Source: Mucilaginibacter limnophilus (GTDB lineage: Bacteria; Bacteroidota; Bacteroidia; Sphingobacteriales; Sphingobacteriaceae). From it: a DNA stretch of 64,000 bases. The stretch lies in NCBI RefSeq assembly GCF_004005815.1, contig NZ_SACK01000008.1:124001-188000 (forward strand), in the 5' to 3' direction. Position 1 is the first letter of the stretch, and the number at the start of each line of letters is the position of its first letter. The translations under genes and the position numbers were made by a program. The notes under the pieces were generated by a model. That model searched no databases. It had not been told where the DNA came from and worked only from the letters and a program-made list of their open reading frames with translations. Below, one piece after another: positions 18,808 to 28,211 of the stretch.

Positions 18808-20391
18808 ATGAAATCTATTCTTAAGATTCTTTTTTTTCTTGTGCTGCAATCAGCATCAAAGACCTCACACGCCAGTCGTACGGTGCCACCAGAAAAAGTA
18901 AACACCGATACCTCCTTCACCAACCTGCACCTTACTAAAAATGCGGTTGACGCATTTATTAAAGACAAAGTGGTGGGCGCAGTAGCTGGGGAAAACATCC
19001 GGCAATTTTACCAAAGCCGCAACTTCCAGTATGCCTGGCTTACAGAAGAAGGACTGGCGGAACAGACACAAACGCTTTGGGGTTTATATAAACAATACCA
19101 GGGGTTCTCCAGCGATAGCTCCCTTTATGATGCTAATCTGGATCAGCAGTTGGAAGGGTTGTCCAGTGGAGAAGAAAGCCTTGACCTGAACGGTCAGCAG
19201 CGGCTCGAACTTCGTTTAACGGCGTTCTTTCTGCGTTTCCTTAAATATGCCTATGCGGGCAAAGTCAATCCGGAAAAGCTACAATGGCACATTCCAAAAA
19301 AGAAATTAAAGCCAGTTGACCTGCTTGAAGAACTGATGTCGGTTGATGATCAGAATCTTGATGAATGGCTCCCCGCAAGTACCGGGTATATCGCGATGAA
19401 AGAGAAGCTGATTAAACTTCAACAGCTTCGCTCAAGCGACTGGCCAGTCATCTCCCTGGACGATCCCGGTGTGCTAAAGCCAGGTGATACGGCTCTGGTG
19501 GTCAAGAGACTGAAACAAAGGCTATCGCTACTGGGCGACCTGCCATTGACAGATACTAACGCAATATATGATCATGATTTTAAGTCTGCAGTTCAGTCTT
19601 TCCAACGCCGTCATGGTTTGGTTGTCGACGGTATAGTTGGACCGAATGTTATGGAAGCGATCAATATTCCGATAGAAACTAAGTTGAAGACCATCCTGAT
19701 CAACATGGAAAGAATGCGCTGGATGCCTTTTAAACCGGCGGGGAAACGGGTACTCGTTAATATCCCCGAGTTCAGGCTCCACTTTTATGACGGTTCACAG
19801 GAAGTGCTCAGCATGGATGTGGTTGTAGGTAAAGCAGCAACAAGAACCGTGATCTTCTCAGACCAGATCCGGTATGTTGTTTTCAGCCCCTATTGGAACC
19901 TCCCCCGAAGTATTGTGAGGAATGAGGTCCTTCCCGGAATGGCGCGTGATGCCGGATACCTTGATCGACACCGTATGGAAATTACCGGCAGGCGGAACGG
20001 ATTGCCCGTTGTGCGCCAAAGGCCGGGCGCCGGCAATGCACTTGGCCGCGTGAAATTTATTTTTCCTAATAAATACAGTATTTACCTGCATGACACGCCT
20101 GCGAAACAGTTGTTTGACAGGAACACCCGGGCATTCAGTCACGGTTGCATAAGGGTTGGGGCCCCTTCCGCACTGGCCGATAAGCTGCTGGAGAATATGC
20201 CTGACTGGACATCTGGCAAAATAGCAGCAGCTATGGCATCGGACAGGGAACACTGGGTGAAGCTTACAGATCCGGTGCCGGTGTTTATTACCTACTTAAC
20301 TTCCTGGGTAGATGAATCCGGGAAATTAAATTTCAGACAGGACATCTATGGGCACGACGCTAAGCTGGCTTCACATTTGTTTGATCAGTAA
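18808..20391 (+). CDS. L,D-transpeptidase (YcbB-like) with peptidoglycan-binding domain
   Basis: 527 aa from the ATG at 18808, which begins a signal peptide (MKSILKILFFLVLQSASKTS) ending HA; two earlier in-frame ATGs (18730, 18781) give unlikely N-termini. A scaffold domain fills residues 45-210. A peptidoglycan-binding repeat lies at 220-285 (LKPGDTALVVKRLKQRLSLL ... AVQSFQRRHGL, VDGIVGP). The YkuD catalytic domain follows, with FSHGCIRVG around the active-site Cys447 and HDTPAKQLF upstream. It forms 3-3 crosslinks in the cell wall, which fits envelope stress defence. Confidence 0.92.
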   Translation: MKSILKILFFLVLQSASKTSHASRTVPPEKVNTDTSFTNLHLTKNAVDAFIKDKVVGAVAGENIRQFYQSRNFQYAWLTEEGLAEQTQTLWGLYKQYQGFSSDSSLYDANLDQQLEGLSSGEESLDLNGQQRLELRLTAFFLRFLKYAYAGKVNPEKLQWHIPKKKLKPVDLLEELMSVDDQNLDEWLPASTGYIAMKEKLIKLQQLRSSDWPVISLDDPGVLKPGDTALVVKRLKQRLSLLGDLPLTDTNAIYDHDFKSAVQSFQRRHGLVVDGIVGPNVMEAINIPIETKLKTILINMERMRWMPFKPAGKRVLVNIPEFRLHFYDGSQEVLSMDVVVGKAATRTVIFSDQIRYVVFSPYWNLPRSIVRNEVLPGMARDAGYLDRHRMEITGRRNGLPVVRQRPGAGNALGRVKFIFPNKYSIYLHDTPAKQLFDRNTRAFSHGCIRVGAPSALADKLLENMPDWTSGKIAAAMASDREHWVKLTDPVPVFITYLTSWVDESGKLNFRQDIYGHDAKLASHLFDQ

Positions 20392-20406
20392 TCTAAGGCG
20401 GGATTT

Positions 20407-21636
20407 ATGAAAGTAGTTTTGAAGTGGGTGCGTAAGCATTATACAAAAGTAGTAAGCAGCATTGCTTTCTATCCTGCTATCATAGCTGTCTTTTTTCTCC
20501 TGCTTTCTATAGTCATGCTGCAGGTGGATTTTTCGGACGCAGGTAAGGATTTTAAACAGCAATTGAGCTGGCTGAGCCTGAAAGATGCCAGTACCGCACG
20601 ATCCATCCTTACAACAGTTGCCGCAGGTGTCATTTCTTTAACCGTTTTTAGCTTTTCCATGGTCATGATCGTGCTTAACCAGGCGGCATCACAGATGAGC
20701 AACCGTATACTCAGCAGCATGATCGAGAACCGATTTCAGCAGATTGTGCTTGGGTTCTATATCGGCACGATCGTTTATTCACTTTTTCTGCTCAGTACGA
20801 TACGTGATATCAGCAGCGGTATCTATGTACCGGCCATCAGTATTTATCTCCTTATCCTGTTAACCATTGTTGATATTTTCCTCTTTATCTATTTTTTAGA
20901 TTATGTTACGCAAACCGTAAAATTCGAGACGGTGATCAGAAGGGTTCAGCAGCAGACAATCGCGGCAATGATGAAGCACTTCTGTCCAGAGACTTCAAAA
21001 GCAACCGCCTATAGCGAAGAACCTTTTATTACGCTGCCGGCAAACGATTCCGGTTATTACCAGGGTTTTGACACCCATAAACTGAGCGATCTAGCCAACC
21101 GTCGGAAGCTATGTTTTGAGATCCTTCAGCCGAAAGGCACTTACTTCGTCCAGGGAACTGACTTCATGAACATTTTTGGGACCGCAGCGTTAACCGACGA
21201 CTTAAAGAAAGACATCTATCTCAGTGTCGATTTTTTTAGCGGTCAACCGATCGATCAGAATCCCGAGTATGGTTTCAGGCAGTTGGCAGAAGTAGCCATC
21301 AAAGCCCTGAGTCCGGGTATAAACGATCCTGCTACCGCTGTTTTAAGTATCAACGCACTGACTGAACTGTTTGCATACCGCCTCGATAACTGTCTACCCG
21401 ATGTAATTAAAAACGATCAAAGCGAAATCATTATCAGGCAGGTGGTGCCAACATTTGCGGAGTTGTTCGAAGATTGTATGTATCCGATCTGGGCCTATGG
21501 CAAAAATGACCGTTACATTCGAAATGGGTTTTTGCATATGCTTGATCAACTTAAACAATTGGACAGAAAGAAAAGGCATACTGACCTGTTGAAACGCTTT
21601 CATGCCCATTTGACTGATGCGGGAGCGGGTGATTGA
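20407..21636 (+). CDS. DUF2254-family membrane protein
   Basis: 409 aa. TM helices at about 17-38, 65-90, 118-140 and 148-170 are followed by a soluble C-terminal half. VAAGVISLTVFSFSMVMIVL NQAASQ-type sequence near residues 72-98 and ALSPGINDPATAVLSINAL near residues 300-320 are the family's conserved blocks. Function unknown. It starts 16 bp after the transpeptidase gene, so the two are probably one operon. Confidence 0.88.
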   Translation: MKVVLKWVRKHYTKVVSSIAFYPAIIAVFFLLLSIVMLQVDFSDAGKDFKQQLSWLSLKDASTARSILTTVAAGVISLTVFSFSMVMIVLNQAASQMSNRILSSMIENRFQQIVLGFYIGTIVYSLFLLSTIRDISSGIYVPAISIYLLILLTIVDIFLFIYFLDYVTQTVKFETVIRRVQQQTIAAMMKHFCPETSKATAYSEEPFITLPANDSGYYQGFDTHKLSDLANRRKLCFEILQPKGTYFVQGTDFMNIFGTAALTDDLKKDIYLSVDFFSGQPIDQNPEYGFRQLAEVAIKALSPGINDPATAVLSINALTELFAYRLDNCLPDVIKNDQSEIIIRQVVPTFAELFEDCMYPIWAYGKNDRYIRNGFLHMLDQLKQLDRKKRHTDLLKRFHAHLTDAGAGD

Positions 21637-21761
21637 CAGGACTCCTGTCAGATAACGGGAAACAATTTCAAAATTGGTCCGTTGCTTTTTTATCCTTTCT
21701 TAATGTCATATGGTACCGGGCTCGCAGGCAGTGCTTACTACCAGGTTTTAAATAATGTACT

Positions 21762-23243
21762 ATGAAAACAATAGCGATAGTTGTGCTTACAGTTGTGATT
21801 GCAGCAGGTGTCAGCTTTACGACCGTAAAGTTGATGGAAAGAACTGATGCGCAATCAGGAACGGGAGGCGACAGCCGATCACCGGTGCATTTCGCGTCCT
21901 CCAGGACTAAAGATGCGGACACCGGAATTGATTATCCGGATTTTACACAAGCAGCGGAAAGATCAACACCACAGGTCGTACACATCAAAGTACAATTGAC
22001 AGCCGGTCATACAAACTCCGGGTATTATCCATCACGACAGCGGTTGGCAATGGCGTCGGGCTCTGGTGTCCTGATCAGTACAAACGGCTTTATTGTAACC
22101 AATAATCATGTGGTAGAGGATGCTTCTGCTATTAAGGTTGTACTGACCGATAAGCGGACCTTTGCAGCCAAATTAATTGGCCGTGATCCGAACACTGACC
22201 TGGCGCTGATCAAGATTGAAGCTTCAGGCTTAAATGCGGCCACTTTCGGCAATTCCGATGAAGTGCGGGTCGGGCAATGGGTACTGGCCATAGGCTACCC
22301 TTTTTCGCTAAACACCACCGTAACGGCAGGCATCGTGAGTGCGAAAGAAAGAAGCATAGGAATTATAGGAAATAAGGAGCGCCTGTCTGAGAGACAAAAC
22401 ACCGGTTCAGCAGTCGAGGCATTTATACAAACAGATGCAGCAATAAATCCGGGTAACAGCGGTGGTGCGCTCATCAATACAAATGGAGAACTGATCGGGA
22501 TCAATGCTGCGATAGCCTCGCAAACCGGCAGTTATGCAGGATATGGCTTTGCGATTCCAGTTAACCTGGTCAAAAAAATCGTCAATGACCTAAGGCAGTT
22601 TGGCACTGTCAAACGGGGGCTTTTGGGGGTAAGTTTCCCCTCACCATCCACCGAGGAAGAGGTGCTGAGACAACGCGGTATCGATCCGGGGAAGGTTAAA
22701 GGGGTCTATATCACTGGTGTCCAGCCCGGCAGTGCCGCCGCGGCGGCGGGATTGCAGGAAGGCGATATTATTAAAAGCATTGATTCGAATACCGTTAACT
22801 CATCAGTTGAGCTTTCTGAACGCATTGCCCGCCACCATCCAAACGACAAAGTACCTATAACCTACCAGCGTAATGGAAAGCAGGCTGATGCAACCGTTAT
22901 CCTGAAGGCTCAGGCAGACGAGGATGTAGCGGACCGGAACCGGCCCTCAATTGACGACATTTATAATAAACTGGGCGCCAGATTTGCACCACTGAACGAC
23001 CTGCTTAAACAACGATACCAGGTGAATTCAGGGATGATGGTGACCGCTACCTTAAGAGGAGGCTTTTTTGAGCAGATAGGAGTTCTGCCGGGATCGATCA
23101 TTGTCAGCATCAATGGCCGTCAAACCAACACCCCCTATGAGCTCAACAGTGCCTTGATGGATGCCACGCGCGGGACCGTGCGGATAGCCTGTGTAATGCC
23201 TGATGGATCCAAAGTGCTGGTAAACCTGTCGTTAGGCGCTTAG
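21762..23243 (+). CDS. HtrA/DegP-type periplasmic serine protease
   Basis: 493 aa. An N-terminal TM or signal (residues 3-27) is followed by a trypsin-fold protease with the full triad: His116 (TNNHVVED), Asp146 (NTDLALIKI) and Ser233 (NPGNSGGALI). Two PDZ domains follow: residues about 290-380 (RGLLGVSF, VQPGSAAAAAGLQEGDIIKS) and about 400-490 (LPGSIIVSINGRQ). It degrades or refolds damaged envelope proteins under heat and other stress. It stands alone, 126 bp after DUF2254, and ends convergent with the DUF2147 gene. Confidence 0.95.
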   Translation: MKTIAIVVLTVVIAAGVSFTTVKLMERTDAQSGTGGDSRSPVHFASSRTKDADTGIDYPDFTQAAERSTPQVVHIKVQLTAGHTNSGYYPSRQRLAMASGSGVLISTNGFIVTNNHVVEDASAIKVVLTDKRTFAAKLIGRDPNTDLALIKIEASGLNAATFGNSDEVRVGQWVLAIGYPFSLNTTVTAGIVSAKERSIGIIGNKERLSERQNTGSAVEAFIQTDAAINPGNSGGALINTNGELIGINAAIASQTGSYAGYGFAIPVNLVKKIVNDLRQFGTVKRGLLGVSFPSPSTEEEVLRQRGIDPGKVKGVYITGVQPGSAAAAAGLQEGDIIKSIDSNTVNSSVELSERIARHHPNDKVPITYQRNGKQADATVILKAQADEDVADRNRPSIDDIYNKLGARFAPLNDLLKQRYQVNSGMMVTATLRGGFFEQIGVLPGSIIVSINGRQTNTPYELNSALMDATRGTVRIACVMPDGSKVLVNLSLGA

Positions 23244-23383
23244 CGAGATCGCGCATTCCGCTATTGCTCAACAGCAGGGTACTGTAGTTCAACCGAACTG
23301 TCGGTTCGGGCATGCAGGGAAAGCAAAAGCAGGTTCCTTATTGCAAATCTATGATCCGGGCAACTGAACGAGCGCCGGGTTCT

Positions 23384-23854
23384 TTACGGAATCCGGTGAA
23401 AAGTCATGGTCTTTCCAATCCACTTGAAATGCCAGTACCCTCGTACTTTTAACAACCCTTTTGGGCTGATCTTTGCTGAAGCGTTCCAGGTCTTTCCATG
23501 TCTGGAATCATATACCTTTCCATCTTCCCAGGTATTTTTTTTGGCGTCATACTTGAGTCCGCTTAATATACTCATTCCCAGAATTCGCCGGTTCCGTAAC
23601 GCGGGATCGGGGTTCCGCTTGTCTTTCCAGTAACTCATGGGTTTCCCTTCCGTGTCACTGAACCAAATAATTTTGGCTAAAAAGTCATTGTTCTCCGTGA
23701 AAATATGTATGCGCAATGATTTGTCTTCATTCTCCCACTTTCCGCAGATCTGTTCCCTGGCAGGAACAGACTGTGCAAAGACCCCGATGGTCATTAAAAG
23801 AGCGGCCAAAAGCACAACGTAAAATTTATAATTTTTTGCAGGTGCAAAACTCAT
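23384..23854 (-). CDS. DUF2147-domain exported protein
   Basis: 156 aa from the ATG at 23854, which follows a strong AAGGAGAG ribosome-binding site; a longer frame from 23905 adds 17 unlikely residues. Residues about 8-28 are a signal peptide ending VFAQ. The mature part has CGKWENEDKSLRIHIF, GKPMSYWKDKRNPD and LKVRGYWHFKWIGK, typical of DUF2147 proteins (lipocalin-like barrels, function unknown). It is 10 bp downstream of the universal stress protein gene on the same strand. Confidence 0.88.
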   Translation of the reverse strand: MSFAPAKNYKFYVVLLAALLMTIGVFAQSVPAREQICGKWENEDKSLRIHIFTENNDFLAKIIWFSDTEGKPMSYWKDKRNPDPALRNRRILGMSILSGLKYDAKKNTWEDGKVYDSRHGKTWNASAKISPKGLLKVRGYWHFKWIGKTMTFHRIP

Positions 23855-23864
23855 ATTTCTCTCC

Positions 23865-24776
23865 TTAATATTGTAACTGAAGCGATTGTACGGCTGCGGC
23901 GTCAACCGGTTGTTTAGGGTTGCTCTGCACGTCAGGCTTTACCAATAATACCGCTGTTCGTGCGTTGCGGATCATTCGCTGGGTAAAGTTTCCGAAGAAA
24001 AACTCCTTTAAATTTCTTTTAGTTTTACCCTCAATCACGATCAATTGCGCATTTTCTTCTCTGGAAATAACATTTATATCTTTTGCAGGACTAAGAGAGT
24101 AAATCGATCCTTTAGTTGCTTTTCCCGCAAAGCGGCTCAGCCTCATTCGGATACGGTCCGACAGTTCTCTGAGCGATTTCAGAATGCCGAGATCATGTTT
24201 TTTTACGATTCCGACAACGTATACTGCAGCATTATTTTTTTCAATGATGCTACGCGCCAGTTGCAGTTTTGCCAGTGGCTTCTCATCACTCAATACAGGA
24301 AATATAACTTGCCGGAAACTATTAATTTCTTTCCGGGCTGGTACAGCAAGCACATGGCATGTTGTTTTTCGAAGCACTTTATACACCAGGCTGTCCTCCA
24401 GGTAAGACTTCTCACTAATACCAGGATCTATTCCGATCACGACCATATCAGCCGCTAATTCCGTTGCATGCTGCGCAACAACCGTGTGAAGGATACCTTT
24501 CGCAAAATGCAGATGGCATTTTACCTGGTGTTCAAAAGAAATAGATGTGGCAGTTCGCTCGAGCAAATACCTGTCCTTTTCAAAAACTTCGTCCAGCATG
24601 GGATCAATTGTAACGAGTTGCCCCAATTCCGGGTAATAATTTGTGATGTCCTGGACATATAACAGGTGCAGAACGGCATCGTGTCGCTTTGCCATTTGTA
24701 TTGACGTATTGAGTGCGTTTAGTGAGGTTTCGGAAAAGTCGATGGGGATCAAAATATTTTTGATGGTAGTTTTCAT
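23865..24776 (-). CDS. Tandem universal stress protein (UspA family)
   Basis: 303 aa, two Usp domains. The first opens MKTTIKNILIPIDFSETSLN and runs to about residue 145 (VVIGIDPGISEKSYLED, CHVLAVP). The second covers about 155-280 and ends with LIVIEGKTKRNLKEFFFG and TAVLLVKP, including a shortened nucleotide-binding glycine motif. The start at 24776 fits the family; about 50 extra residues of the longer frame are low-quality. Usp proteins are cytosolic stress-response factors. It is followed by DUF2147 on the same transcript. Confidence 0.9.
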   Translation of the reverse strand: MKTTIKNILIPIDFSETSLNALNTSIQMAKRHDAVLHLLYVQDITNYYPELGQLVTIDPMLDEVFEKDRYLLERTATSISFEHQVKCHLHFAKGILHTVVAQHATELAADMVVIGIDPGISEKSYLEDSLVYKVLRKTTCHVLAVPARKEINSFRQVIFPVLSDEKPLAKLQLARSIIEKNNAAVYVVGIVKKHDLGILKSLRELSDRIRMRLSRFAGKATKGSIYSLSPAKDINVISREENAQLIVIEGKTKRNLKEFFFGNFTQRMIRNARTAVLLVKPDVQSNPKQPVDAAAVQSLQLQY

Positions 24777-24870
24777 AACAAAATAAATTAAATGGTTTAA
24801 AAATCCGGGTGTTGAATAACAACCCGATGAAGTATTCATAATATACAAAAAAAAGACCGAAAATCCAAAT

Positions 24871-25761
24871 TTATTTGATTTTTTGACCTGTTTCGCCGAG
24901 AGAAACACCTCCTTTGATGCCAAAGTCCAGCGTTCTGATAGGGAACGGTATCATGATGTCATGCTCATCATAGGCTTTCTTAATCCGCATGATCGCGTCA
25001 CTTCCAGCCTGTAAGAAAGCAGGCTGCTCCGGGGAATTGACCCACAACCGGATGACAAAATTGATTGAACTATCACCGAATTCCTGAAAAAACATGGTGG
25101 TCTCGTTCTCTTCACAAAGACCAGGCATATTTTTTACCGCATTGAGCGTTACCACCCTTACTTTTTCAAGGTCATCCCCGTAAGATATGCCGACGGATAA
25201 GTCAAATCTTCTTTTACCCAGCATGGAGAAGTTTTCGATCGGGTTCTGAAACACGTTCTTGTTCGGGACAATAACCATCTGCCCCTGAAAGGTGCGCAAA
25301 ACAGTATCCCTCAAATTTACTTCCTCCACTTTGCCCATGTAATCACTGATCTTGACGATATCTCCTGTTTTGAACGGACTACGAAAAGAGATAAAAATTC
25401 CTGATATAAAATTTGCCGCCATATCCTGAAAAGCAAAAGCAAGGGCTAAACCGACAATACCTGCGCCGGCGAGTATGGAGGTGACCGCTTTGTCCAGTTG
25501 CAGGATGGACAGGACAGTAAAAAGGGTGATTCCTATAAAGAGGATGTAAATAACGGAGGTCAGCAGATGATTGAGCGATGTATGACCGGAAAATCGTTTA
25601 ACTACCTTTGCCGCAACCTTTCTGATCTGCCCGGCTATGAAGATACCAATCACCAAAACTACGGCAGCAAGCACAAAGTTCGGAAGCAACCTGATGAGGT
25701 CATGCAACCAGTTGCTGATTTTCTGGCTGATCAGTTGATATGCTTTGTCTATATCCATCAT
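24871..25761 (-). CDS. MscS-family mechanosensitive channel
   Basis: 296 aa. Three TM helices (about 18-42, 58-80, 88-110) lead into the pore helix and the soluble vestibule. The key block is AFAFQDMAANFISGIFISFR, followed by PFKTGDIVKISDYMGKVEEV and VIVPNKNVFQNPIENFS, all MscS signatures. It opens under membrane tension to release solutes in hypo-osmotic shock. The first Met overlaps a second Met (MMDID); either could be the start. It lies 94 bp upstream of the universal stress protein gene. Confidence 0.94.
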   Translation of the reverse strand: MMDIDKAYQLISQKISNWLHDLIRLLPNFVLAAVVLVIGIFIAGQIRKVAAKVVKRFSGHTSLNHLLTSVIYILFIGITLFTVLSILQLDKAVTSILAGAGIVGLALAFAFQDMAANFISGIFISFRSPFKTGDIVKISDYMGKVEEVNLRDTVLRTFQGQMVIVPNKNVFQNPIENFSMLGKRRFDLSVGISYGDDLEKVRVVTLNAVKNMPGLCEENETTMFFQEFGDSSINFVIRLWVNSPEQPAFLQAGSDAIMRIKKAYDEHDIMIPFPIRTLDFGIKGGVSLGETGQKIK

Positions 25762-25898
25762 TTTTCAGTAACTGTTTTAATAAGGAGAAAACGAAAACTA
25801 ATGTTTTGGTGCAATCCTTTAATAGACCGGGGGACCATAGATTTTTCAGTTAAAACGCCCAAAAAGACGATAGTTGCCTGCAGTTAGCCATTCAAACA

Positions 25899-26858
25899 TC
25901 AATTGTCGCCTTGACTGTCATCGCTTCGTTCATTTTCTTGTAATGTGGGTTTTCCGCTTTCTACCTGTAAAACCCGGGTGGTCACCGCGTACTCATCCGG
26001 CGCAATCTCCTTTCCGAACCTGATCGCGTAATATTTTGTAAATACGGCCCCGAAATACAGAATGATAGCCGAAAAATAAATCCACAGCAAAAGGACGATA
26101 ATCGAACCTGCGGTGCCATACGCACTACCCGGATGGCTGTTCCCGATGTAAAAGGCAATGGCAAAGCGGCCAAGCATAAACAAAGACGCAGTAAACAAGG
26201 CGCCAACAACTACATCTTTCCACCTGATCACTGCGTCCGGCAACACTTTAAAAATAATGGCGAAGAGTGATGCGGTAATGATCAACGAAATTACCAGGTT
26301 GACGATATATATCAAGACGACCGTTGCGTGGGGAAAAAGATGGTTTAACTTTCCCATGAACCCTTCTACCAATCCATTTATGATCAATGAAACCAGCAGC
26401 AGAAAAGCCATGCTGACGACAAGCGAAAATGATAGCAGACGGTTCTTGAGCAGGATCAGCCAGCCCCTGTCTGTTTTCACCTTCAGTTTCCAAATGGCGT
26501 TGATAGAATCCTGTATTTCGGCAAAAACGGTTGTCGCACCGATTAACAGCGTAACAAAGCCGACGATAGCTGCAAACGTATTGTTTCCGCTTATCGCGGC
26601 ATTCTTGATGATTTCCTGTATCTGAAGTGCCGCCTTATTGCCGACGAGGTCTTTGATCTGTCCGTAGATCAGCCCTTCCATGGCCTGTTCGCGCCAGAGC
26701 AGATTTGACAGGAAAATAATGACCATCAGCATGGGGCCCAGCGAAAAAATCGTGTAGTAGGCCAGTGAAGCACTTAGCTTGGTGACTTTGTTTTCTACAA
26801 AACCTTTTCCCGTATCCCTAAATAACCCCCAGGTATTTTTTAATGAAAATTTTTGCAT
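25899..26858 (-). CDS. YihY/BrkB-family membrane protein
   Basis: 319 aa from the ATG at 26858 (MQKFSLKNTWGLF), preceded by a GGAGGT ribosome-binding site; a frame from 26879 is longer but less likely. Six TM helices, with KLSASLAYYTIFSLGPMLMV near residue 25-45 and GATTVFAEIQDSINAIWKLK near residue 105-125 as the family's signatures. LLWIYFSAIILYFGAVFTKY is near the C-terminus. The cellular role of the family is unknown. It forms a minus-strand run with MscS, Usp and DUF2147. Confidence 0.92.
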   Translation of the reverse strand: MQKFSLKNTWGLFRDTGKGFVENKVTKLSASLAYYTIFSLGPMLMVIIFLSNLLWREQAMEGLIYGQIKDLVGNKAALQIQEIIKNAAISGNNTFAAIVGFVTLLIGATTVFAEIQDSINAIWKLKVKTDRGWLILLKNRLLSFSLVVSMAFLLLVSLIINGLVEGFMGKLNHLFPHATVVLIYIVNLVISLIITASLFAIIFKVLPDAVIRWKDVVVGALFTASLFMLGRFAIAFYIGNSHPGSAYGTAGSIIVLLLWIYFSAIILYFGAVFTKYYAIRFGKEIAPDEYAVTTRVLQVESGKPTLQENERSDDSQGDN

Positions 26859-26927
26859 AGGCGTACCTCCGGGCCGCAATGGAGATATCGGCCGCAGCCG
26901 GCGGCGCGATAACCGATCACGCTCCTG

Positions 26928-27488
26928 TTAATTTAGCGCTGTATCAGGAACCGCATACCTGATCAGCAACGTTCCAAGCCGGTTATTGAAACCCATTACC
27001 GGGCTGGTCATCGTCAGCACATGGCCTGCGGCTTCAATGCTGGTTTCATCTGTGGCGGCTGCAGCCGCTTTGCCAATTGTTGCAAACTGCTGCCCCTCGT
27101 CTTTCTTATTGGTCGATGCAACGATGATACCTTTATTATTGGCGATCACGACCCGTTGAATATTTTTTTCCTTCACCAGGTCGCTCATATACAAGTTCAC
27201 CTGATTGAGATTGCCTTGCAGCATTTCCGTTCTCAATGCCCATACAAAGGGCTTGGCTAAAAGCTTAAGGTGGTCGCTGTGCACCTGCACTATTTTTTCG
27301 TCGGCTGCTTTTTTCAAGGCCTGGTTCTCGGTAGCCGCCTGTTCTTTCAGGTGCCCGATCTCGATCGATTTCCAGACCCACAGCGCGCCGATCAAAACCA
27401 GCGCGATCACGATCGTAATCAATACCGTGCGCTTGTTGCCTTCGTTAGCAGCAGGAGTTTGCGTTGAAGTGTCAGTCGTATCCATCAT
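26928..27488 (-). CDS. Membrane-anchored protein with a PAS/Cache-like extracytoplasmic domain
   Basis: 186 aa from the ATG at 27488 (MMDTTDTST; the next codon is also ATG). One TM helix at about residues 20-40 (VLITIVIALVLIGALWVWKS), a short coiled-coil region, and a periplasmic domain with RVVIANNKGIIVASTNKKDEG, which looks like the core of a Cache/PAS sensor fold. No output domain is attached. I cannot give a function; it could be an orphan sensor that passes its signal to another membrane protein. Confidence 0.65.
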   Translation of the reverse strand: MMDTTDTSTQTPAANEGNKRTVLITIVIALVLIGALWVWKSIEIGHLKEQAATENQALKKAADEKIVQVHSDHLKLLAKPFVWALRTEMLQGNLNQVNLYMSDLVKEKNIQRVVIANNKGIIVASTNKKDEGQQFATIGKAAAAATDETSIEAAGHVLTMTSPVMGFNNRLGTLLIRYAVPDTALN

Positions 27489-27600
27489 ATCTATTTTATT
27501 GTATAATAAGCCCGCATTCAACACGCACTTAACTATTATATAAAGAAAAATACACCGCTTTGTTTTCAGCTTTTCAACAGTACCTGATCATCCGCTACGG

Positions 27601-28137
27601 TCACCCAGCATCATCCGCAATGCGTTTAACGCGAAATAAAGGCGATTGTGGGTCATCGACGGAACCGTTCTTTACAACGCTGAACTGGCCGTTTGACTCC
27701 ATTACAACGGCTTCCACCTCCCGGAGATCGGCCACCTGCTGGCTTCTCAGCACTGAACGTACTTCCGCCTCGGTTACCCTTTCCTTTTTCAGTGCCTTTG
27801 TTAAAAATGCGCCTTTATAGAATATCAAGGTGGGCTCGGAACTGATCAGTTTTGAAAACCGCCGTGATCTCACAGAGCAGTAAGCCAGAATGTATTGAAG
27901 CGAGATCAGCAAGGCTAACGCAGCCACACCGGAAGCCAGCGTCACGTCTTTACTCAGCAAAACCGTAGCCAGTGTGGAACCCAGGGCCACTGTTACGATA
28001 AAATCGAATTCCTTCATTTGTGAAAGTGTCCGCTTTCCCGATATCCTGAGCATAAAGATCAAAGCCAGGTAGGCGATTGCCCCAATGATCAGCGTCCTGC
28101 TGACGCTATTCCAGTTGTCAAAAAATATCTTTTCCAT
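27601..28137 (-). CDS. DUF421 (YetF-like) membrane protein
   Basis: 178 aa. Three TM helices (about 14-33, 47-65, 67-87) including LIFMLRISGKRTLSQMKEFD and IVTVALGSTLATVLLSKDV, followed by the soluble DUF421 domain with FSKLISSEPTLIFYKGAFL and EAEVRSVLRSQQVADLREVE. These are the conserved blocks of the family. YetF-type proteins are membrane proteins of unknown biochemical role found in spore-formers and others. It stands alone on the minus strand. Confidence 0.92.
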   Translation of the reverse strand: MEKIFFDNWNSVSRTLIIGAIAYLALIFMLRISGKRTLSQMKEFDFIVTVALGSTLATVLLSKDVTLASGVAALALLISLQYILAYCSVRSRRFSKLISSEPTLIFYKGAFLTKALKKERVTEAEVRSVLRSQQVADLREVEAVVMESNGQFSVVKNGSVDDPQSPLFRVKRIADDAG

Positions 28138-28211
28138 AGTTCGCCGGTAGTGAAGTAATCTTTACTGAACAATAATTGTGCAGGCTTGTTGTTCTAAATA
28201 ACAAGGCTTAA

